64,000 bases of DNA from Prosthecobacter fusiformis (GTDB taxonomy: Bacteria; Verrucomicrobiota; Verrucomicrobiia; Verrucomicrobiales; Verrucomicrobiaceae). The first letter of the stretch is position 1. Every line of letters begins with the position of its first letter. The notes beneath the pieces are model-generated. The model was not told where the DNA came from. It searched no databases and saw nothing but the letters and a program-made list of their open reading frames with translations. The position numbers and the translations under genes were made by a program. The DNA is taken from contig NZ_SOCA01000002.1 of the NCBI RefSeq assembly GCF_004364345.1, positions 1-64,000 of the forward strand. Direction: 5' to 3'. Positions 54,534 to 63,706 of the stretch are shown here, in pieces.

Positions 54534-54863
54534 TTAAATCTTTGGTTCAAAAGACGTTCCACAGCCACAACTGCGGGTGGCATTTGGGTTAATAACACGG
54601 AATCCTGAATCATTCAAAGCATCAATATAATCAATTGTGCTTCCATCGAGAAAAGACAGGCTTTCGCTGTCCACAATGAGGGTGACACCGCCGTCACTAA
54701 AAAGGTGGTCAGTCGGGTCAGGTTGAGCAATGCGCATGGCATATTGCAAGCCAGCGCAGCCGCCTTTTTCTACGCCGATGCGCAAGCCGCTGCCGGCGAG
54801 CGCTTGCTGGGCTTCAAGCATTTGAGAGAGTTCCGTAATGGCACTCGGAGTAAGCTGGATCAT
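54534..54863 (-). CDS. Iron-sulfur cluster assembly protein of the IscA/ErpA (HesB) family
   Basis: 109 residues, normal length. The three conserved cysteines are Cys36 (GGCAGLQY) and Cys99/Cys101 (SCGCGTSF), which bind the Fe-S cluster for transfer to client proteins. Which subtype (IscA, ErpA or SufA) cannot be decided; no suf or isc operon is near. It stands alone and diverges from mutL. Confidence 0.93.
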   Translation of the reverse strand: MIQLTPSAITELSQMLEAQQALAGSGLRIGVEKGGCAGLQYAMRIAQPDPTDHLFSDGGVTLIVDSESLSFLDGSTIDYIDALNDSGFRVINPNATRSCGCGTSFEPKI

Positions 54864-54973
54864 ATCAAAAAGGAAAAGAGTTGGTGAAATCAGAAAACCA
54901 GGGTTCGCATTCTAATTGCGAAGATGTCACATGATGGGTTTACGTGCGTTCGTCCCGCACTATTTGCAGAGTT

Positions 54974-56836
54974 ATGTCAAAAATTCGCATTCTTTCCGAT
55001 TCACTCGCCAGCCAGGTGGCAGCGGGTGAAGTCGTGGAGCGGCCTGCGGCGGTCATCCGTGAGCTGGTTGAAAACAGCCTGGATGCCGGTGCGAAGCACG
55101 TCACCGTGGAGGTGCAGCGCGGCGGAACGGCTCTCATCCGCATCACCGATGACGGCTGTGGGATGGATCGTGAAGACGCGATGCTCTGCATGGAGCGCCA
55201 TGCCACTAGCAAGATCCGGACCAAAGAAGATCTCGCAGCGATAAGAACTTTCGGTTTTCGTGGGGAAGCACTCCCCAGCATCGCCAGCGTCTCCCGCTTC
55301 CGCCTGGCCACACGGGAGCGCGATGCCCTCAGCGGCACGGAGATTGAGATCATGGGGGGCAAGCTCAGCGCGGTAAAAGACCATGGAGGTAACCACGGCA
55401 CCGTCATCGAAGTGCGGTCCCTGTTTTTTAATGTGCCTGCCAGGCGCAAGTTTCTGCGCACGGAGGCCACCGAGTATTCACATATCGAGCAGCAGTTTCG
55501 CATGCACGCCATTGCCAATGCGCAGACGGCTTTCACACTCATCCGGGACGGGGCCGTCATGTTTCATCTGCCTGCGACGACAGACATGCTCGAGCGTATC
55601 CGCGGCTTGGTGGGGGAGGAACTGGTGTCGCGCCTGATCCGGGTGCCCGAGGTTGCTCATCTGGGCATCGATGTTTCCGGGTATATCGGCGGACCTGGGC
55701 TCAGCCGGTCCAACAGGCAGCAGCAGATCACCTTTCTGAATGGTCGCCCCATCGAAAGCGCATCCATCAATTACGGTCTCAAGGAGGGCTTTCACAATGC
55801 CCTGATGAAGGGCCAGTATCCGGTCACCTTTCTCTTCCTGGAGATGGAGGCGCAGGCCTTTGACATCAACGTCCATCCTGCAAAAAAAGAGGTGCGTTTT
55901 CATGATGGCTTCGCTGTGCGTGAGGCCGTGGCGCGTGCTGTCAAACACGCCCTTGAGACCGGCAGCAAACTGCCCACTGGACACGTGCCGCGCGGCCCTG
56001 TGATCCTGCCCACGACGACGCAAGCAGAATTGGTTATACCCGGATCCCCGTCCGTGAGCCGACCATTCCTGCCGGAGCGGAATGTGGAGCCGCAAAAAAT
56101 CGGCCCCTCCCTTTCGCCACTGCCTGAAAGAGTGGAGGCTCGACGGCTGCCTGTGCCAGTGGGTGAGCGCCTAGCAACAGAATCTGTGAGAGCTGATGAG
56201 GCCCCGCCGCCGATGCCGGAGACAGTGGAAGAGCCACCTTTGAAAAAAGCCATGCCGCATTTTCGCATCATCGGTGTGCTGCATAAACTCTATGTACTGA
56301 TGGAAAGCACCGAGGGCCTAGTACTGATGGATCAGCATGCGGCGCATGAGCGGGTGAACTTTGAAAAAATGCGCAAAGCCATGGAGCAGGGTGGTGTGCC
56401 CTCCCAGCGGCTGCTGATGCCGCTGACACTACAGACCAGCCCCCGCGATGCGGATGTGCTGATGCGCAATCTCGAAGCCCTGGCCCGGCTGGGCATTGAG
56501 GCTGAACCCTTCGGTCCAAACACCTTCAAGGTTGAAGCACTGCCCACCTTCTTAAAGACGGATGATCCTTTAGCCTGGCTTGATCAGGTTATCGAAGAAC
56601 TCCAAAGCCTGAGCTCCAAAAGCTCCGCCCTGCGTCTTGGAGAGGACATGATTGCAACAACGGTCTGCCGCCATTCAGTGAAGGCAAACGACCGTCTTTC
56701 CATGCCAGAAATCCAGGCCCTATTAGAGGACCTCTTCGCCTGTGAAATGCCTTACTGCTGCCCGCATGGCCGACCGACCCTGATCCAGATGTCCATCAAT
56801 GAGCTGGAGCGCAAGTTCGGCCGGCAGGCACCGTGA
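54974..56836 (+). CDS. mutL: DNA mismatch repair protein MutL
   Basis: 620 residues from ATG 54974. GHKL ATPase: the box with VRELVENSLDAGA-like sequence (28-40), DDGCGMD, and TRG-like GFRGEALPSI. The C-terminal endonuclease site is present: DQHAAHE (453-459) with E464, matching DQHA-x2-E-x4-E, and CPHGRP (596-601). So it belongs to the nicking type of MutL used without MutH. mutS is not in the window. Confidence 0.97.
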   Translation: MSKIRILSDSLASQVAAGEVVERPAAVIRELVENSLDAGAKHVTVEVQRGGTALIRITDDGCGMDREDAMLCMERHATSKIRTKEDLAAIRTFGFRGEALPSIASVSRFRLATRERDALSGTEIEIMGGKLSAVKDHGGNHGTVIEVRSLFFNVPARRKFLRTEATEYSHIEQQFRMHAIANAQTAFTLIRDGAVMFHLPATTDMLERIRGLVGEELVSRLIRVPEVAHLGIDVSGYIGGPGLSRSNRQQQITFLNGRPIESASINYGLKEGFHNALMKGQYPVTFLFLEMEAQAFDINVHPAKKEVRFHDGFAVREAVARAVKHALETGSKLPTGHVPRGPVILPTTTQAELVIPGSPSVSRPFLPERNVEPQKIGPSLSPLPERVEARRLPVPVGERLATESVRADEAPPPMPETVEEPPLKKAMPHFRIIGVLHKLYVLMESTEGLVLMDQHAAHERVNFEKMRKAMEQGGVPSQRLLMPLTLQTSPRDADVLMRNLEALARLGIEAEPFGPNTFKVEALPTFLKTDDPLAWLDQVIEELQSLSSKSSALRLGEDMIATTVCRHSVKANDRLSMPEIQALLEDLFACEMPYCCPHGRPTLIQMSINELERKFGRQAP

Positions 56837-56840
56837 AACA

Positions 56841-58076
56841 TCACACCACGATCGCCCAGATGACCTTCAGATAGCGGCTTTCTGGGCAGTTCGACATCAC
56901 CGGGTGGTCCATGCCAGGGCCGGTGCGGTCCAGGATCTGCAGCTTGCGGCCATAACGATGGGCCACACCGATGACCAGCTCCTCGAACTCCTCTGTGCTG
57001 AGCAGGCCCGAGCAGGAGCAGCTCACAAAGAGGCCGCCGCGTTTCACAAGCTGGATGGCCAGGCTGTTGAGATCGCGATATTTGAAAATGCCTTCTTCTT
57101 GTGTATCGCGGTGATGAATCAGTTTCGGCGGATCCAGGACCACCGTATCCCACAGCTCGCCGTTTTTGATCATCTGGCGTGACCAGCCAAAGGCATCGCC
57201 CTGGGTCCAGTTCAGCTTGGTCTGGTTCAGGTTCGCATTCAGCTTCGCCTGCGCGATGGCTTTTTCATCCAGGTCCACACCGGTCACATCATCGCATTTG
57301 CCGATGATCTTCGCCGCCAGGGCAAAGCCGCCGGTATAGCTGCACAGGTCCAGCACGCGGCCACGGGCCATCTGTCCAAATTTCAGCCGGTTGTCGCGCT
57401 GGTCACAGAAGAAACCGGTCTTGTGCCCGTCTTCAAAGTTGACCAGATAGCGCACGCCATTCTCGCGGATGCGCACCACTGGCGGTGCAGGATCGTCCAC
57501 CTCAGGCACGTCGCTGATGCGCATGCTCTCGATTAGGGAAATGTCCGGATCCGTCTGGATGACGTGGTGGACTGTGCCTAACTCTTTGTGCAACAAGGGA
57601 AGCCAGCGGCGAATGCGGCGCCAAACGCCCAGCGTGGTGACGAGGATGGAAAGCGTGTCATCGTAGCGGTCCACGATGAGTCCGCTGATGCCGTCTGCAT
57701 CGGAATGGATCACCCGGTAGGCATCCGTATGCGCATCCAGCTTCAGTGTTTCCTTGCGCAGCCGCACCGCCTGGATCAGACGTGCATCCAGATCAGCCTC
57801 GCCAAAGGGTGTGATGCCATGGTGGATGACGCGCAGCGGCACGCGGGCTTTGGGATTCAGAAGCCCGGCGCCAAAGGGATGGCCTTCCTTGTCATAGACA
57901 TTCACCAGATCACCCGCAGCTGCATCGCTGGAGATCGCCCCGACCATGTTTGGGAAGATGGCAGGATGATATGAATAGTACTTCATCTGCGCCCACGGAC
58001 GCACCCAGTTCTCACTGCCAGGCGGTGGCGGCTTCGGGGCATTGGAAGGGTAACGGGAAGGGTAGGGACGGGGCAT
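56841..58076 (-). CDS. Class I SAM-dependent rRNA methyltransferase (RlmI-like)
   Basis: 411 residues from ATG 58076, just before a Pro-rich segment. The PUA-like N-terminal domain (about 40-110), then EDGHKTGFFCDQRDNR (binding of the substrate base), SAM motif VLDLCSYTGGFALAA, and the catalytic motif IVLDPPK-like VVLDPPKL with a SCSCSG Cys. The family methylates C5 of cytosine in 23S rRNA (RlmI, m5C1962). It converges with mutL with only 4 bp between stops, and diverges from the epimerase. Confidence 0.9.
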   Translation of the reverse strand: MPRPYPSRYPSNAPKPPPPGSENWVRPWAQMKYYSYHPAIFPNMVGAISSDAAAGDLVNVYDKEGHPFGAGLLNPKARVPLRVIHHGITPFGEADLDARLIQAVRLRKETLKLDAHTDAYRVIHSDADGISGLIVDRYDDTLSILVTTLGVWRRIRRWLPLLHKELGTVHHVIQTDPDISLIESMRISDVPEVDDPAPPVVRIRENGVRYLVNFEDGHKTGFFCDQRDNRLKFGQMARGRVLDLCSYTGGFALAAKIIGKCDDVTGVDLDEKAIAQAKLNANLNQTKLNWTQGDAFGWSRQMIKNGELWDTVVLDPPKLIHHRDTQEEGIFKYRDLNSLAIQLVKRGGLFVSCSCSGLLSTEEFEELVIGVAHRYGRKLQILDRTGPGMDHPVMSNCPESRYLKVIWAIVV

Positions 58077-58170
58077 GGGCAGGACGGATCGGCTGGAACC
58101 GGCACCTTTGGCACAGGATTTGGAAATTTCACTTCTCAATGCACAGAATCCGCCGTCAATTTGTCTCATC

Positions 58171-59148
58171 ATGCCTGAAGTCGAGCTCAAGACCCTGCAT
58201 TTGACCGAGCCATTTCGCATCGCCCACGGTTCCAGCTCCACCCGTCAGGTGGTGCGAGTGCATGGAAATGGCGCGATTGGAGAGGCCCCGTTTGTGCCCT
58301 ATTATGGTGAAAGCCCAGAGGCGACTGTGACCTGGTTAAACGGCACTCACGACCAGCCTGGAACCCGCTCTGGCAGCCTCGCACTGGATCTCTGGCATCT
58401 GGACCAGACCCGCGTACCGATGTGGCAAAGCGTGGAGAAGATCCTCGGCCCAGGCAAACCCTGGGAGCAGATTTATGCCTGTCGTTCACTCGGTATTCCC
58501 ACGGACCTCGCCGCCTTTGCCGAACGGGTGCGCGAAACGGCCCGGCAGTTTCGCGTGCTGAAGTTGAAGCTCGGCAGCGGAGATCTGGATCACGATACCG
58601 CCATCGTTGTCACCGCCCGTGACGCCGCTCCTCACGCCACCCTTTTTGCCGATGTGAACGGCGGCTGGTCCGTGGATCAGACCGTGCAGATGCTGGGTCG
58701 CCTGAGCCCTCATGGCCTTGTTCTCCTTGAGCAGCCCGTTCATCATCACCTGGGCATTGAGGCCTGGGTTGAACTGAAAGCGAAAGCGCCCGCACACAGC
58801 CTGCCCCTGTATGCCGATGAAAGTGCGCAAAACGCAGCGGACGTATCGCTACTGGCTGGCCTCGTCCAGGGCGTGAATGTGAAGCTGCTGAAGTGCGGCC
58901 ATTTCGGTGGCGGGATCGAGATGATCGCCACCGCCCGCCAGCACGGACTCGGCGTCATCCTCGGCTGCATGATTGAAAGCAGCCTCGGCACCACCGCCGC
59001 CGCGCATCTGGCCCCATGGGCGGATTATGTGGACCTAGATGGCCACCTGTATCTGGCGGATGACGATTATACGGGCATCACCTTTGATGGAGAAGGCCGC
59101 GTTGTCATGCCGCAGGGATGTGGTATCGGAGCACGTCCGCGAACGTAA
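58171..59148 (+). CDS. Dipeptide epimerase (enolase superfamily)
   Basis: 325 residues from ATG 58171. The catalytic bases are Lys131/Lys133 in KLKLG and Lys238 or 241 on the far strand. The metal ligands are Asp161 (DVNGGW), Glu187 (LLEQPV) and Asp216 (ADES). YVDLDGHLYL near the end is typical of L-Ala-D/L-Glu epimerases, which recycle cell-wall dipeptides. The exact dipeptide is not known. The M20 peptidase gene follows after 9 bp, making a sensible peptide-recycling pair. Confidence 0.88.
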   Translation: MPEVELKTLHLTEPFRIAHGSSSTRQVVRVHGNGAIGEAPFVPYYGESPEATVTWLNGTHDQPGTRSGSLALDLWHLDQTRVPMWQSVEKILGPGKPWEQIYACRSLGIPTDLAAFAERVRETARQFRVLKLKLGSGDLDHDTAIVVTARDAAPHATLFADVNGGWSVDQTVQMLGRLSPHGLVLLEQPVHHHLGIEAWVELKAKAPAHSLPLYADESAQNAADVSLLAGLVQGVNVKLLKCGHFGGGIEMIATARQHGLGVILGCMIESSLGTTAAAHLAPWADYVDLDGHLYLADDDYTGITFDGEGRVVMPQGCGIGARPRT

Positions 59149-59157
59149 TCTTTCATC

Positions 59158-60357
59158 ATGATCGAAGAACTCACTGCCCGTGCCCAGCACCACCTGCCGG
59201 AGGCTCTGCACTGGCTGCGGCGCATGGTGGAGATCAACAGCTTCACCACCAACATCGCCGGAATTGAAACCGTCGGGCGTGTCACGGCAGACTGCTTTGC
59301 CAGTCTGGGATTCACCGCGGAGCACGTACCCGCGACGAATCTTGAGCACGGCCCGCACTTGTTTTTGAGTCGGCCCGGCAGCGATCCCCTGGCGCAACCC
59401 ATCGTGCTTGTCACCCACCTGGACACCGTTTTTCCGCCGGAGGAGGAGTTGCAAAACAATTTTACTTGGCAGGAGGAAGATAGTCGCATTTACGGACCCG
59501 GCACCGTCGATAATAAAGGCGGCACCGCTATGATCTGGCTCATACTGCGCACCATGCAGGAGGTGCTGCCAGACCTTTTTGAGAAGACTCACTGGCTCAT
59601 CGCGGCGAACTCAGCGGAGGAGGTTATCGGCTCAGATTTCGCTCAGCGCACCGCTGACCGTTGCCCGCAGGGAGCGCGATGCGTTCTTGTTTTTGAAGGT
59701 GGCCCCAAAGATGAGGCAGGTTATCACATCGTCACCTCGCGCAAAGGTCGGCTGGAATATCGCATCACCTGCAATGGCCGCGGGGCCCATGCTGGGAGCA
59801 ATCACGCCGTCGGCATCAATGCCGTTGTCGAACTGGCGCGCGTGCTTCCGCGCATCCATGCCCTCACGGACCCCGCTCGCAACCTAACCATCAATGTGGC
59901 GAGCATTCATGGTGGCACCGTCCTCAATCGTGTGCCGCATCAAGCCGTGACGGAGCTGGAGATGCGCGCCTTTGAGCCCCAGGTGCTGGAAGAGGCCGCA
60001 CAGGCATTGGCCGCGCTGGCGGGCCGCACCGAGGCTGGGGCGGAAATCATCGTTGAATGCATGGGCACCACCGCCGCCTGGCCAGGTGGCACCACTACAG
60101 ATGCCCTTTTCGCCGCTTGGGAAAAAGCCGGGGCTGCTATGGGCCTGTCCGTCCACCCCATGGCCCGGGGCGGCCTCAGCGATGCCAATTACCTCTGTAC
60201 CCTGGCTCCCACGCTGGATGCCATGGGGCCGGGTGGTGGCAATGCCCATTGCTCAGAAAGATCCGCCGATGGCAGCAAGCTGCCAGAGTTCGTGGATGTG
60301 GATTCCTTTGTGCCCAAGGTCGTGATGAACGTCCTGGCACTCGCGGAACTGGGGTGA
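59158..60357 (+). CDS. M20 family metallopeptidase
   Basis: 399 residues. The metal ligands are His87 (THLDT), Asp118 (GTVDNKGG), Glu154/155 with the catalytic Glu in SAEEVIG, and a final His in GNAHCSER. The dimerisation domain lies at about 190-300. Similar to glutamate carboxypeptidases and ArgE/DapE-type enzymes. It follows the dipeptide epimerase closely (9 bp) and may hydrolyse the epimerised dipeptide. No signal peptide, so cytoplasmic. Confidence 0.9.
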   Translation: MIEELTARAQHHLPEALHWLRRMVEINSFTTNIAGIETVGRVTADCFASLGFTAEHVPATNLEHGPHLFLSRPGSDPLAQPIVLVTHLDTVFPPEEELQNNFTWQEEDSRIYGPGTVDNKGGTAMIWLILRTMQEVLPDLFEKTHWLIAANSAEEVIGSDFAQRTADRCPQGARCVLVFEGGPKDEAGYHIVTSRKGRLEYRITCNGRGAHAGSNHAVGINAVVELARVLPRIHALTDPARNLTINVASIHGGTVLNRVPHQAVTELEMRAFEPQVLEEAAQALAALAGRTEAGAEIIVECMGTTAAWPGGTTTDALFAAWEKAGAAMGLSVHPMARGGLSDANYLCTLAPTLDAMGPGGGNAHCSERSADGSKLPEFVDVDSFVPKVVMNVLALAELG

Positions 60358-60391
60358 GGCGGCTCCCGCTTCACCCCCACGCCGCACTCGA

Positions 60392-61774
60392 TTAGCGCTT
60401 CTTCTTATCCTTCGGCTGCTTGCCGCGCACGCTCATGCGGAAGGGCACGCCGGGGGCTGGCCACTCCTTGCGGATCACGCTTTCCAGGAAGCGGAGGTAA
60501 CCGTCCGTCATCTTCGCCGCACGGTTGGCAAACATGACAAAATGCGGCACGGGGATGGACACGTCTTCCGTCTCATTCACCTGCGTCACATACAGCAGCT
60601 TGAAGGTCTGTGGGCTGCGTCCCAGCGGCCCTGGGGTGTTTTCAATTGTCTCATGCATCAAGCGGTTCAGCACCCCGGTGCCGATGCGGCCCTGAGCACC
60701 CTTGCGCACCTTCTCGATCTGCACAAACAGCTTGCCCACGTTCTCATTGTTCTTCGCGGAGGTGGCCACCAGCGGTGCATAGCTCAGGAAGAAAAACTCC
60801 CGCCGCATCGTCTCTGCGAGCTCCTCCAGCCGGTCCTTCTGCTGCGCGTGCGGATGGAACAGGTCAAACTTGTTCATCACCAGGATGCACGGTTTGCGCT
60901 CTTCCACGATCATCTGGGCGATCTTTCGGTCCTGCATTTTGGCACCAGTCGCGCAGTCAATCACTAGCAGGCAAAGGTCCGCCCGTTTGATCGCCGCGTA
61001 GCTGCGCTGAATGCTGAAAATTTCCACCGCATCTTCCACCTTTGCCTGCTTGCGAATGCCTGCCGTATCGATAAGCTGATAATGCTTGCCGTTATACGTA
61101 CAATGCACGTCCAGACTGTCGCGGGTCGTCCCAGGAATGTCACTGACGATCGCGCGCTCCTGGCCGAAGACCGCATTCACCAGGGATGACTTGCCCGCAT
61201 TCGGACGGCCCACGATGGCCAGTTTCAGCGGCCGGGCGGAAAGCCGTTCATCACGTGCCTCCTCGGTCTCCTCTTCCGTCAGTTCCAGCTTGTCCACGAT
61301 GGAATCCACCAAGTCATCAATGCCGTAGCCATGCACCGCACTCACTTCCGCCGCATTGCCAAAACCGATCTTCGAGAACTCACCCGAGCCCAGCCGACGC
61401 TTGTCCGAGTCTGACTTGTTCGCCACCAGGATGACGTGCTTGTTTGTCTTGCGCAGCATCTGCGCCAGGGACTGGTCGATGGGCGTGATGCCCGCCGTCA
61501 CATCCACCACAAACAGCAGCAGATCCGCCACATCCAGGGCGATTGCGGCCTCCACCTGCACCTGCTCCGTCAGGATGTCCTCCGTATTCGCGCCGATGCC
61601 CCCCGTATCCATGATGTTAAACACCTGCGGCCCCCGGCGGCACTCCGCCGTGATGCGGTCCCGCGTCACGCCTGCAAGGTCGTGCACGATGGAAATGTTC
61701 ATGCCCGCGAGGCGGTTGAAGAGAGCGGACTTGCCCACATTGGGGCGGCCTACGATGGCGACTGTTTTACGCAT
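60392..61774 (-). CDS. der: Ribosome-associated GTPase Der (EngA)
   Basis: 460 residues with two G domains in tandem: the first P-loop GRPNVGKS at 9-16, the second GRPNAGKS near 193. Each has DTxG and NKxD motifs (VANKSDSD and VMNKFDLF). A KH-like domain ends the protein with a basic tail. Needed for 50S ribosome assembly. pgsA starts upstream on the same strand with its stop 27 bp before the der start. Confidence 0.97.
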   Translation of the reverse strand: MRKTVAIVGRPNVGKSALFNRLAGMNISIVHDLAGVTRDRITAECRRGPQVFNIMDTGGIGANTEDILTEQVQVEAAIALDVADLLLFVVDVTAGITPIDQSLAQMLRKTNKHVILVANKSDSDKRRLGSGEFSKIGFGNAAEVSAVHGYGIDDLVDSIVDKLELTEEETEEARDERLSARPLKLAIVGRPNAGKSSLVNAVFGQERAIVSDIPGTTRDSLDVHCTYNGKHYQLIDTAGIRKQAKVEDAVEIFSIQRSYAAIKRADLCLLVIDCATGAKMQDRKIAQMIVEERKPCILVMNKFDLFHPHAQQKDRLEELAETMRREFFFLSYAPLVATSAKNNENVGKLFVQIEKVRKGAQGRIGTGVLNRLMHETIENTPGPLGRSPQTFKLLYVTQVNETEDVSIPVPHFVMFANRAAKMTDGYLRFLESVIRKEWPAPGVPFRMSVRGKQPKDKKKR

Positions 61775-61801
61775 GATATAGATGTTTCTGAAAAGGGGGG
61801 C

Positions 61802-62374
61802 TCAGACCTGATTGCCCGAGTGCTGCTGCACCTGGCGCACTCCGGCAGCCAGATTGAGAAAGCCGGAAACGGCAGTGAAAGCACCGGCCACCGCCGTCGG
61901 CCAGATGAGGTAAGGAATGTCCAGCATCAGCCAAAGGACTGCGGCGAACTGGGCAAAAGTCGCCACCTTGCCCGTCCAGTGCGGCTTGATGACACACTTG
62001 CCCGTCAGGTAATCGATCAAAAATGCCCCGCCGATGCTCGCCAGGTCTCGAAAAATCACCAGCGTGGGAAACCAGAGCGGGAAATGCTGCCTCCACCCCG
62101 TGAAGCTCAGTGTGATGATGCCGGAAAGCAGCAGCAGCTTGTCTGCTAGCGGATCCAGGATCGCGCCCAGGCGGCTGCGCTGGTTAAAATTCCGCGCCAC
62201 ATAGCCATCCAGTGCATCACTTAGCGCTGCGACGGCAAAAACCGCGATGGTCCACCACCGCAGCGTCTCATTGGCCTGCCCCGCCGCCACACTCTCCCCA
62301 TAATACACCGCCAGCCCGATGAAAACCGGGATGAGCAGGATACGAAAAATCGTGATTTGAGTGGCGAACGTCAC
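61802..62374 (-). CDS. pgsA: CDP-diacylglycerol-glycerol-3-phosphate 3-phosphatidyltransferase
   Basis: 190 residues from GTG 62374, which has a GGAAGG ribosome-binding site just upstream; a TTG at 62413 would add 13 residues of poor quality. The CDP-alcohol phosphotransferase motif DG-x2-AR-x8-G-x3-D-x3-D is complete in DALDGYVAR to LDPLAD. About five membrane helices. It makes phosphatidylglycerophosphate, the first step of phosphatidylglycerol synthesis. Probably cotranscribed with der. Confidence 0.92.
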   Translation of the reverse strand: MTFATQITIFRILLIPVFIGLAVYYGESVAAGQANETLRWWTIAVFAVAALSDALDGYVARNFNQRSRLGAILDPLADKLLLLSGIITLSFTGWRQHFPLWFPTLVIFRDLASIGGAFLIDYLTGKCVIKPHWTGKVATFAQFAAVLWLMLDIPYLIWPTAVAGAFTAVSGFLNLAAGVRQVQQHSGNQV

Positions 62375-62550
62375 GGCGAACCTTCCCTTTAACCCCTCCT
62401 GGCAGGATTGCAATGATGCGTTCGAGATGACGGTTTGTTAGCTTTGGGGCAGGCAGGCACGTTTCCAACCCAAAAAAAAGGGAGATCCGGCCTCGTTCTC
62501 TTCGGCCGTAGGTCTGGTTGACCGGGAGAGAAGACCGGCCACCTTTATTA

Positions 62551-62964
62551 ATGTCATCTGAATCTCTCGTACAATTAGCCCGCAAGATCGCCACGGAAGC
62601 CCATGCCGGGCAGTTTCGCCGCTGCGGGATTGTGCCTTATATCGTCCATCCTGAAATGGTGGCAGGAAGGGTCGGGGATGATTTGGATGCGCAGGTAGTC
62701 GCCTGGCTTCATGATGTGATTGAGGATTCGAGCCAAACGCCCCAGTCCCTCATCGATGCGGGGATTCCCGCACATTTGGTGGAGACTGTTGTGTTGATGA
62801 CCAAGACGCAGGATACCGATTACGAAGCCTATTTGGAAAAGATCGCAGGCTCAGCGCTAGCGACCAAAGTGAAGATCGCGGACATGCTTTCGAACCTTTC
62901 AGACAGTCCCAGTCCAAAGCAAATCCAGAAGTATGCCAAAGGCCTGCTTAGGCTGGCGCGCTAA
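62551..62964 (+). CDS. Small HD-domain hydrolase (SpoT/MESH1-like)
   Basis: 137 residues from ATG 62551. The HD metal-binding set is His18 (EAHAGQ), His33 (YIVHP), His54-Asp55 (WLHDVIED), and a later Asp in VKIADMLSNL. This is the hydrolase half of RelA/SpoT without the synthetase, so a small alarmone hydrolase that may degrade (p)ppGpp. Some relatives act on other nucleotides. A single gene in a repeat-free area. Confidence 0.83.
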   Translation: MSSESLVQLARKIATEAHAGQFRRCGIVPYIVHPEMVAGRVGDDLDAQVVAWLHDVIEDSSQTPQSLIDAGIPAHLVETVVLMTKTQDTDYEAYLEKIAGSALATKVKIADMLSNLSDSPSPKQIQKYAKGLLRLAR

Positions 62965-63019
62965 ATTCGGAAACAGGCCCATCAGAGAGCCTTCTTCCGC
63001 GCAGTGATTCTGGGGTCGG

Positions 63020-63244
63020 CTACTCCTTGTTCAGGATCGCGGCGACCTTCTCCTTCAGCAGGGCACGCGACTCTGATCCGCCTGCTTCCTGGGCGGCTTT
63101 GCAGAGGGCCATCCCGATTTCATGAAATGATTTTTCCGGAAAGTCCTTCTGCATGGACTCCACGAAATACTGAACCTCGTGAGGTTGCTCCAGGGATACG
63201 CGGTCACGGTCGGCAGCTGTCGTTTTAGTCGGGTCGTCGCTCAT
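63020..63244 (-). CDS. DUF3606-like small protein
   Basis: 74 residues, acidic. The pattern DRDRVSLEQPHEVQYF matches the DUF3606 signature D-x-x-R-I/V-x-x-x-Q-x-x-EV-x-Y/W. One helical domain of unknown role, no signal or membrane segment. Confidence 0.6.
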   Translation of the reverse strand: MSDDPTKTTAADRDRVSLEQPHEVQYFVESMQKDFPEKSFHEIGMALCKAAQEAGGSESRALLKEKVAAILNKE

Positions 63245-63292
63245 GCAGTGAATTCGCTCAAGGTTTGATCATTGGATGTCCGTTAAGTTCGT

Positions 63293-63577
63293 TCAGACTG
63301 CACTTGGCGATCCATCATCATTCCCCTTTAGCCGATTTTGCACCTCGATATCCTCATAGATTGGGCAGTGGCCCGTCCAGGCACGGGCGATCAAGGCAGC
63401 GCCCATCAAAAGCAGCGGCATTTTCACAAAACCATGCTTTCGGAACCCGGCTTTTAAAATGCCGATTCCTGATAACACCGACACTGCTCGCTCGAAGTCG
63501 GGCACATTTTTTCGCAGGCTGCCATGGAGTGCTTCGATGGCTGGGATGTTTTCAAAAGGGTGATAGGTGAGGGACAT
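63293..63577 (-). CDS. DUF2892-like small membrane protein
   Basis: 94 residues from ATG 63577. Two hydrophobic helices (about 31-45 and 51-66) end in TGHCPIYEDI, similar to the GxCPxY signature of the YgaP-type DUF2892 family. The start KNVPDFERAVSVLSGI fits the N-x-x-x-x-x-R-x-x-x-x-x-x-G pattern. The function of the family is unknown; some members are fused to rhodanese domains. Confidence 0.6.
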   Translation of the reverse strand: MSLTYHPFENIPAIEALHGSLRKNVPDFERAVSVLSGIGILKAGFRKHGFVKMPLLLMGAALIARAWTGHCPIYEDIEVQNRLKGNDDGSPSAV

Positions 63578-63706
63578 AAATAGTGGGTTGGTTGATTGGA
63601 TTCGCACGGATGCTATCAATCACGGGGAATCATTTTTTCGATCTGCCGCATTCACTCCATCTGGCTGATTGCGCCCCACCAACGGGTCTGCTAGCCTCCG
63701 CCACTC

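Noticed and set aside
2783..57582. Integron attC sites, because GTTAGGC/GCCTAAC equals the attC core consensus
   Set aside because: The cores occur singly, mostly inside housekeeping coding regions, never in the paired arrangement with a palindromic body, and no integrase gene is present.
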